Shown: positions 57,406 through 64,000 of the stretch, piece after piece
Numbering within the stretch: position 1 is the first letter of the stretch
How the letters are laid out: every line of letters begins with the position of its first letter
Assembly (NCBI GenBank): GCA_002007465.1
Contig: LNAC01000009.1
Location: 3,997,526-4,061,525 of the forward strand
Origin: Ailurus styani
Lineage: Eukaryota; Chordata; Mammalia; Carnivora; Ailuridae
Reading direction: 5' to 3'
DNA: 64,000 nt
The notes under the pieces: generated by a model
Database searches by the model: none
What the model saw: the letters and a program-made list of their open reading frames with translations, nothing else
What the model was told of the DNA's origin: nothing
Program-made: the position numbers and the translations under genes

Positions 57406-57969
57406 CTTTCCAAGAATAAACCTGGTAATGATGTCTTACTCTTGTTACTTGGTTCTCTTTGCTAATATATTATTTAAAATTTTTGCATCTAGGTAGGCTT
57501 TTTCAATAATCTTTTCCCTTTTTGTGCTTTGATTGCTTTTTGTATTAGTCTTTGTACAAGACTCATAAAATGAACTAGCAATTTTCCACATATTTTAGTG
57601 CAATTCAGTGCTTTGGAAGTTTTGGAAAGAATTTAGGCGGTTGCTATTTCTGAAGTGTTTGCTAAATCATCTGTAAAACCATGTGGTCCTAGAGCCTTTG
57701 ACAATTGCCTTAAATTTATTTGCTACATCATTAGTCTTCTCTGGTTTTTCCCCATGGAGTTAATATAAGTCATTTTTATTTTCCCAAAATGATTTTTATT
57801 TACCTAGAAAAGTTCAGATTATTAGCATAAAGTGTATATAGTGTTAGTTAAAATCCAAAATTTTTTCTCAGTATTTCCCTTTTAAAATCCCATCTTAGTC
57901 ATGATGTGTTTTATTTCTTTTATTTTCTTCATCAGACTTGTCAGAAGTTTAATAGTAATAGCAGCAGTA

Positions 57970-58185
57970 GAGAAATATAATAGCAAACATTGATACAGTG
58001 TTTATTGTATGCTGAGCACTATTTCAAGCTTATACTGCTTCACTCAATCTTCATAATTTCCTTATGTAAGTGACTATTATTATCTCATCTCACAGGTGCA
58101 GAAACTGAGTCACAAAACTAGGAAGTGACTTGTCTAAGGACACACAGCTAACACATGATAGAGCTGGGACATAAACTGAGGCAGC
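57970..58185 (-). repeat. MIR SINE
   Basis: Antisense MIR: TATTGTATGCTGAGCACTAT, TTATTATCTCATCTCACAGG, AAGGACACACAGCTAACACA, TGATAGAGCTGGGACATAAA. Confidence 0.8.
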
Positions 58186-58313
58186 TGCTGATTTTATATT
58201 TACAAATTCTTTCCTTCCATTTACTTTACTTTCCTTCTTCCAACTCTTTGAGTTGAATGGTGGTTCATTTATTTGTAATCTTTCTTATTTGTTTAAAAAA
58301 AAAAGCATTTAAG

Positions 58314-58517
58314 TGGACACTTGGGTGGCTCAGTCGGTTAAACGTCTGCCTTTGGCTCAGGGCATGATCTCAGGGTCCTGGGATCCAGCCCAGCATTGGG
58401 ATCCTTGCTCACCAGGGAGTCTGCTTCTCCCTCTGCCTGCTGCTCCCCCTGCTTGTGCTCTCTCTCTCTTTCTTGATCTGTCTGACAAATAAATAAATAG
58501 AATCTTTTAAAAAAAAA
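58314..58517 (+). mobile_element. CAN-SINE
   Basis: GGACACTTGGGTGGCTCAGT head to an A tail at about 58517. Flanks (AGCATTTAA and AGTATTTAA) are an imperfect TSD. Confidence 0.92.
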
Positions 58518-58576
58518 GTATTTAATGTCATAGAGTGAGTATAGCTTTGGCAATAACCCAAAGAAATAGGCTCTGA

Positions 58577-58759
58577 GGGCGCCTGGGTGGCTCAGTGGGT
58601 TAAAGCCTCTGCTTTCGGCCCAGGTCATGATCTCAGGGTCCTGGGATCGAGGCCCGCATCGGGCTCTCTGCTTGGCGGGGAGCCTGCTTCCCCCTCTCTC
58701 TCTGCCTGCCTCTCTGCCTCCTTGTGATCTCTCTCCCGCTGTGAAATAAATAAATAAAA

Positions 58760-58792
<33 letters not shown>
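58577..58792 (+). mobile_element. CAN-SINE, young, perfect 17-bp TSD, about 31-A tail
   Basis: Complete element flanked by AAAGAAATAGGCTCTGA at 58560-58576 and 58793-58809, with an uninterrupted A run of about 31. Confidence 0.97.
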
Positions 58793-58797
<5 letters not shown>

Positions 58798-59054
58798 AAT
58801 AGGCTCTGATATTATTGATCTTTTCAAAGAATCAGCCTTTGATTTCATTACTATTTTTCTGTTCTCAATTTCATTGCTTTATGCTCTTTATTATTTCTTT
58901 TCTTCTGCTTGTTTTGGGTTTAATTTGGTCCTTTTCTGGTTTTTCAAGATGGAAGCTTATATAGCTCATTTGACACCCACCCTCTTTTTTTTCTAACATA
59001 AGCACTGTGATAGTTTGAACTTCCGTCTTGGCAATGTTATAGCTGAATCTCACA

Positions 59055-59275
59055 AAATTTTTTTTATTGTGTCAAAAACACACAACATGAAATCTACCCT
59101 ATTCACAATTTTTAAATGTACGGTACAGTATTGGTGACTATATGCACATCGTCGAATGGCAGATTTCTAGAACTTTTTATGTTCCATAACTGAAACTCTA
59201 TACCCATTTCCCCAATTCCCCATTTCCCATCCCCCACTAGCCTCTGGCAGTCATTTGCCAACAAAATTTTATATA
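59055..59275 (-). mobile_element. L1M-type piece inside another L1
   Basis: Antisense text with ACACACAACATGAAATCTAC, TGAAACTCTATACCCATTTC, CCACTAGCCTCTGGCAGTCA, a different L1M region from the surrounding ORF2 sequence, so a separate insertion. Confidence 0.6.
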
Positions 59276-59619
59276 TTGTATTTTCATTTTCATTAAGTTC
59301 AAACTATTTTATAAATTTTCCTGAGACTTCCTCTTTGAGCTACAGGTTATTTAGGAGGGTGTTATTTAATTTCAAAATATTGGGGGATTTTAAAGGACAT
59401 TTGTCATTGATTTTTAGTTTAATTATATTATGGTTAAAGAACATTTTATGATCCCTGTTTCTAAAAAGCTGTTAAGGTTTATCTTATGACCCAAGATAGG
59501 TTTATCTTGGTGAATGTTCCATGTACACTTGAAACAATGTATATTCTGCTCTTTTTGCATGGAGCATTCTATAAATGTCAGTTAGGCTACACTGATTGAT
59601 AATGATACTCAGATTTTCT

Positions 59620-59840
59620 TTCTTTTTTTTTTAATTTTTTTTTAAAGATTTTATTTATTTATTTGACACAGAGAGAGAGAGAGATCAGATCACAAGTAGG
59701 CAGAGAGGCAGGCAGAGAGAGAGGAGGAAGCAGGCTTCCTGCCGAGCAGAGAGCCCGATGTGGGCCTCGATCCCAGGACCCTGAGATCATGACCTGAGCC
59801 GAAGGCAGGGGCTTTAACCCCCTGAGCCACCCAGGCGCCC
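59620..59840 (-). mobile_element. CAN-SINE with perfect 16-bp TSD
   Basis: Antisense element. Flanked by GATACTCAGATTTTCT at 59604-59619 and 59841-59856. Confidence 0.96.
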
Positions 59841-60136
59841 GATACTCAGATTTTCTATATCCTTGCTAATTTTTGTTCGGTTTTACTGCTGCTTGCTGAT
59901 AGAGGAGTGTTTAACTCACCAATTATAATAGTGGATTTCTGTATTTCTCATTTTAGTTCTTTTAGCCTTTGCATTATGTATCTTGAAACTTCGTTACTAT
60001 GTGCATACACATTTAGGCTTTTTATATCTTCCTGGTGAATTAGTCTTTTATTATTATGTAATAACCCTCTTCATCCTGGTAATATTCCTTGTTCTGAAGT
60101 CTACTTTGTCTGCTATTAATAAACTTACTCCAACTG

Positions 60137-60302
60137 TCTTTTTTTTTTTTAGATAGAGGGAGCATGAGTGGAGGGTGGCAGAGGGGCAGAGAGAGAGAGG
60201 GAAAGGAGAAAGAAAGCAGGCTCCATGAAGCCATGACCCTGAGATCATGACCTGAGCTGAAATCAAGTCGGACACTTAACCAATGAGCCACCCAGGCGCC
60301 CC
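60137..60302 (-). mobile_element. CAN-SINE, internally shortened, 10-bp TSD
   Basis: Antisense element missing part of its middle (GCAGGCTCCATGAAGCCATG joins directly to ACCCTGAGATCATGACC). Flanked by ACTCCAACTG at 60127-60136 and 60303-60312. Confidence 0.93.
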
Positions 60303-60456
60303 ACTCCAACTGGCTTTTCATCAGTGTTTATGTGGCATAATTTTTTCTATCCTCTTATGTGTAACCTATATGTATGCAATTAAAGTGGGTGTCTTGTAGA
60401 CAGCATGTAGCTGTACCTTGCGTGTGTGTATTCAATCCAATCTGACATTGTCTTTT

Positions 60457-60654
60457 TTTTTTTTAAAGATTTTATTTATTTATTTCACAGAGGGAGAGAG
60501 ATCACAAGGAGGCAGAGAGGCAAGCAGAGAAAGAGAGGGGGAAGCAGGCTCCCCGCTGAGCAGGGAGCCCGATGCGGGCCTTGATCCCAGGATCCTGAGA
60601 TCATGACCTGCGCTGAAAGCAGAGGCTTTAATCCACTGAACCACCCAGGCGCCC
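60457..60654 (-). mobile_element. CAN-SINE with perfect 14-bp TSD
   Basis: Antisense element ending ACCACCCAGGCGCCC. Flanked by TGACATTGTCTTTT at 60443-60456 and 60655-60668. Confidence 0.96.
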
Positions 60655-60725
60655 TGACATTGTCTTTTAATCAGTGTGTTTAGACCAGTCTTCTGACTTC
60701 TGAGCTGGAGTTTTTCTTAGAGTTT

Positions 60726-61269
60726 CAGCCAGCCGTGCTGTTGCAGAAGCCCATATGACCTGAGCCACCCTCCAAGAAGTGCAGAGACAGACCGAGAGAG
60801 AAGCATAAGGCAATTACTCCCTAGACTCTTGAAGTCATAAGGGCCTCTTTCCCTGGATCATTGGGTTTTCTCTTGGGATTTTCGGTGTCTATTGCCACCA
60901 TATCTGCCACCACAGTGGACCTTGGCAACTGGTTCACCCTTGGGACAGGTCAAAAAAGAGAAAAGAGAAAAAGATACTCCACACTCTCTGACTCACAGAA
61001 GCCTCTTTTTACAATTCTCTGTCCAGGAAAATGGGTTTCTCTTGGAGTTTTTGCTGCCTGCTTCTGCTGCACTGTTCTGTATTGGGGCCACCCTAGGGTG
61101 AAAGGAGAATGAGAAAAGAGGAACAAAACCCTGAAAACTTTCCTCATAAGAGTCGTCCTTCAAGTTTTGGCCTCCTTGCCAATTTCAGTGTCCTCAGGCA
61201 ATTGTCCCTTGTCTTTTGTCCAGGCCTTTCCTTCGTAATGAGACAGACTGACCAAAAGTGGCTCACCAC
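60726..61269. other. Intergenic, no gene seen
   Basis: Unassigned. It contains short near-duplicate phrases (TTGGGTTTTCTCTTGGGATT at 60861 and ATGGGTTTCTCTTGGAGTTT at 61031), which suggests an old internal duplication or an old LTR. No coding evidence. Confidence 0.35.
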
Positions 61270-61285
61270 AAGAAGCCCAGCGCAG

Positions 61286-61491
61286 GGCGCCTGGGTGGCT
61301 CAGTGGGTTAAAGCCTCTGCTTTCGGCTCAGGTCATGATCTCAGCATCCTGGGATCGAGGCCCGCATCGGGCTCCCTGCTCGGCGGGGAGCCTGCTTCCC
61401 CCTCTCCCTCTCTGCCTGCCTCTCTGCCTCCTTGTGATCTCTCTCCCTCTGTGAAATAAATAAATAAAATCTTTAAAAAAAAAAAAAAAAA
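61286..61491 (+). mobile_element. CAN-SINE, young, perfect 16-bp TSD
   Basis: Complete element flanked by AAGAAGCCCAGCGCAG at 61270-61285 and 61492-61507, with an A run of about 18. Confidence 0.97.
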
Positions 61492-61554
61492 AAGAAGCCC
61501 AGCGCAGATTTTGCAAATTGAGTTGGTGTGTAACATACTTGCCTATGTTGAAAC

Positions 61555-62165
61555 TATTAATTGATACTTCCCAATTGTTCTTTAAAACAGCTGTATCAAT
61601 TTATATTCCATGAGCACTGTACAAAATCCCTCCCTTTTACCAACAACCAATATCCAGTTTTTAAGTTTTTCCCAATCTGTTGGGTGAAAAAAAAATATAG
61701 TCTCTTGTTGAATTGATTTCAAGTTTTGGGTTGGCGAGTGAGGTTTGAACATCTTTTTATATATTTTGGGTCTTTTATATATCCTTATTTGTAAAATTGC
61801 TCCTTCTTATCCTTTGCCCATTTTTCTGTTTGGTCATTTTTCTTTTTATTTTTGATTTGTTGAAATTGTAATTTCTACTGTTTGGAATTTATTGAGGTTT
61901 ACTTTGAGACTCATTACTTAATCAATTTGTTTTTATGTTCTGTGAGCATTTGGGGAAAAAGGCATTCCCTGTTCAAGTTCCATCTAGATATATTAAAACA
62001 GTCTTGTTAATTTTGTTATTTAGCTTGTCAATATGATTTTTAAAATATTTGATCTGTTAAGTTCAGGGACAGATGTTTTAAATTCTCCTAATCTGGTTGT
62101 GGTTTTGTAAAACTCTCTTCATATTTCAGTTTTTGTTTTATATATTATTTTCAGCGTCTTTGTCC
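61555..62165 (-). mobile_element. L1M-type antisense fragments
   Basis: TTTATATTCCATGAGCACTG, CTTATCCTTTGCCCATTTTT, then GACAGATGTTTTAAATTCTC and TTCAGCGTCTTTGTCCATAT are old L1 antisense text. Probably two joined pieces. Confidence 0.55.
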
Positions 62166-62194
62166 ATATGTCTGATTCAGATTCATAATTAACC

Positions 62195-62415
62195 AAATAC
62201 TCAGTGATTAAGGGCAGGAACTATGGTGTTAAGTTGTCTGCATTTGAATCTCAGTTCTTCCTCTAATGAAACAGGTGGCTTACTTGATATTTCTAGCCTT
62301 AGTTTTCTCACCCCCAGGTGAAATGGGGCAAAGAATAGCATTGACCTCCCAGAATTGTTGTAAGATTAAATAGAATTATTCATGTGAGTGCTCAATAAGT
62401 GACCATTATTACATT
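62195..62415 (+). repeat. MIR SINE
   Basis: Sense MIR: TGCATTTGAATCTCAGTTCT, TAGCCTTAGTTTTCTCACCC, GTTGTAAGATTAAATAGAAT, GTGAGTGCTCAATAAGTGAC, in the right order. Confidence 0.8.
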
Positions 62416-62439
62416 TTCTTGATGATTGTGTGTTTTATC

Positions 62440-63457
62440 AGTTAAGAAATATCTCCAGTTTAAGAAGATATTTGCAAATGACATATCCGATATTTGGTTA
62501 GTAACAAAAATCTATAAAGAACTTGTCAAACTCAACACCCAAAGAACAAATAATCTAATCAAGAAATGGGCAGAAGACATGAACAGACATTTCTCCAAAG
62601 AAGACATAGAAATGGCCAACAGACACATGGGAAAATGCTCAACGTCACTTGGCATCAGGGAAATACAAATCAAAACCACAGTGAGATACCACCTCACAGC
62701 AGTCAGAATGGCGAAAATTAACAAGTCAGAAACGACAGATGTTGGAGAGGATGTGGAGAAAGGGGAACTCTCTTGCACTGTTGGTGGGAATGCAAGCTGG
62801 TGCAGCCACTCTGAAAAACAACATGGAAGTTCCTCAAAAAGCCGAAAATAGAGCTATGACCCAGCAATTGCACTATTGGGTATTTAACCCAAAGATATAA
62901 ATGTAGTGATCCGAAGGGGCACCTGCACCCCAATGTTTATAGCAGCAATGTCCACAATAGCCAAACTATAGAAAGAGCCCAGATGTCCATCAACAGATGA
63001 ATGAATAAAGAAGATGTGGTATGTACATACAAGGGAATATTACTCGGCCATCAAAAAATTGAAATCTTGCTATTTGCAACTATGTGAATGGAACTGGAGG
63101 GTATTATGCTAAACGAAATAAGTTAATTAGAGAAAGACAATTATCATAGGATCTCACTGATATGTGGAATTTAAGAAATAAACCAGAGGATCATAGGAGA
63201 AGAGAGGAAAAAAATAAAATAAGATGAAACCAGAGAGGGAGACAAATGATAAGAGGCTTTTAATCATAGGAAACAAACTGAGGGTTGCTGGAGGGGAGGG
63301 GGGTAAAAGGATGAGGTAACTGGGTGATGGCCATTAAGGAGGGCACGTGATGTAATGAGCACCGGTTATTTTATTAGACTGATGAATCATAGACCTGTAC
63401 CTCTGAAATCGATAATACATTATATGCTAAAACATATATATATATATATATATATAT
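62440..63457 (+). mobile_element. L1 3' region (carnivore type), 5'-truncated
   Basis: An open stretch at 62426-62851 encodes a decayed ORF2 C-terminal part (protein landmark [20 protein letters not shown]). Then GATGTCCATCAACAGATGAA, a G-rich 3' UTR and a tail turned into a TA repeat (63434-63457). Frames are broken after about 62.85 kb. Confidence 0.85.
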
Positions 63458-63524
63458 CCCTCAGTTTCATTTAATGCTTTCTCCCTTAAATTATGACTTT
63501 AAAAATAAGAACATTACCACTCTC

Positions 63525-63705
63525 GGGCGCCTGGGTGGCTCAGTGGTTAAAGCCTCTGCCTTCGGCTCAGGTCATGATCCCAGGGTCCTGGGATCGAGGC
63601 CCACGTCGGGTTCTCTGCTTGGCAGGGATCCTGCTTCCTTCTCTCTCCTCTCTCTCTGCCTGCCTCTCTGCCTACTTGTAATCTCTCTCTCTCTGTGTCA
63701 AATAA

Positions 63706-63736
<31 letters not shown>
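63525..63736 (+). mobile_element. CAN-SINE, young, perfect 18-bp TSD, long A tail
   Basis: Complete element flanked by AAGAACATTACCACTCTC at 63507-63524 and 63737-63754, with an uninterrupted A run of about 28. Confidence 0.97.
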
Positions 63737-63742
<6 letters not shown>

Positions 63743-63811
63743 ATTACCACTCTCTCTTTATTCTACTTGAATTTTCCCAAAATATATTTATCTAATTAAT
63801 TAATTAATTAA

Positions 63812-63907
63812 TTTTTCATTAAGTAAACTCTACACCCAATGTGGGGCTTGAACTCACAACCCTGATCAAGAGTCACATGCTCTCCTGACTGAGCCAGTTA
63901 GCTGCCC
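63812..63907 (-). mobile_element. Older tRNA-type carnivore SINE
   Basis: Antisense short form: AACTCTACACCCAATGTGGG, TTGAACTCACAACCCTGATC, GACTGAGCCAGTTAGCTGCC. Preceded by a TTAA repeat (63793-63812). Confidence 0.85.
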
Positions 63908-63969
63908 CTATATTTTCCCACTTTAAATCTTTAATAATTATTTAACTTTCAATGAATCTCTTTTCTTTC

Positions 63970-64000
63970 AAGTTCTTATTTGAGGGAGACAGAGAGCAAG
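63970..64000 (-). mobile_element. Possible SINE cut by the window edge
   Basis: GTTCTTATTTGAGGGAGACA then GAGAGCAAG looks like the antisense tail side of a CAN-SINE. The element would continue outside the window. Confidence 0.4.

Larger units (their letters stand above)
54560..60725 (-). mobile_element. Long antisense L1 ORF2 scaffold, heavily interrupted
   Basis: L1 blocks appear in collinear antisense order: 54.56-55.72 kb (ORF2 3' part), 57.42-57.96 kb (reverse-transcriptase region; ACTCATAAAATGAACTAGCA), 58.80-59.05 and 59.28-60.72 kb (upstream ORF2; CAGCCTTTGATTTCATTACT; TTATCTTGGTGAATGTTCCA; GTCTACTTTGTCTGCTATTA; GTAGACAGCATGTAGCTG). Interrupted by eight SINEs, two MIRs, a second L1 piece, and the gap region. 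All frames are broken. Confidence 0.7.

Noticed and set aside
62426..62851. 142-codon frame on the plus strand as a possible gene
   Set aside because: It is a decayed L1 ORF2 C-terminal segment, and the frame breaks downstream.
1..64000. CRISPR arrays, bacterial operons, phage or plasmid modules
   Set aside because: None. Base composition, repeat families and gene structure are those of a mammalian chromosome.
1..64000. Functional tRNA genes among the many tRNA-like SINE heads
   Set aside because: The heads are diverged SINE components with SINE bodies attached. No isolated intact cloverleaf was recognised by eye; a tRNA scan would be decisive.

Overview
This window is mammalian nuclear DNA from a carnivore, most likely a musteloid such as a ferret, mink, marten or otter. 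The evidence is about 36 tRNA-derived CAN-SINEs, whose head reads GGGCGCCTGGGTGGCTCAG and whose tail is a CT-rich stretch, AATAAA-type repeats and poly(A). Many are flanked by perfect 13-19 bp target-site duplications, which points to recent activity. Older MIR, L2, L1M and MaLR-type LTR copies lie underneath. Nothing bacterial, plasmid-like or phage-like is present.

The only protein-coding gene I can support is ZBTB43, on the minus strand. Its whole 467-codon reading frame lies in one exon (8875-10278). A good splice acceptor and branch point sit just upstream (10302-10325). A long 3' UTR probably runs down to about 4885. A CpG-island promoter lies at about 30040-30675, and the best first-exon donor is at 30412/30411. 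The gene therefore spans about 25.6 kb with one large 5' UTR intron filled with L1, SINE and MaLR sequence. Further noncoding 5' exons cannot be excluded. From recalled human synteny (LMX1B - ZBTB43 - ZBTB34), 1-4.8 kb should be the spacer toward ZBTB34 and 31-64 kb the spacer toward LMX1B; neither neighbour is in the window.

Layout. 1-4.8 kb: downstream spacer with one young SINE. 4.9-10.3 kb: 3' UTR and coding exon, free of SINEs. 10.3-30.4 kb: intron with two decayed plus-strand L1 scaffolds (13.5-17.4 and 19.6-21.6 kb), an L1/MaLR/SINE nest (11.9-13.5 kb), three SINEs stacked at 19.1-19.6 kb, and a 107-bp duplicated segment of unknown origin (21.86 and 22.73 kb). 30-30.7 kb: promoter. 31-45.7 kb: repeat-rich spacer with SINE clusters, MaLR LTRs, a hAT-like element and a U6 snRNA pseudogene inside an L1. 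45.7-54.1 kb: SINE-free, relatively GC-rich stretch with only old repeats and a CCTT tract. 54.2-63.9 kb: a long antisense L1 broken up by SINEs and MIRs, with an assembly gap (56095-56468) inside a G-rich 10-bp tandem repeat.

I found no previously undescribed gene system. The observations most worth following are three Z-DNA-prone tracts in or near the gene for a protein reported to act on Z-DNA, the stacked SINE insertions, the unassigned 107-bp direct repeat, the U6 pseudogene, and the SINE-free block that may carry conserved regulatory DNA. Repeat family names come from recognising consensus features by eye, not from a masking run.
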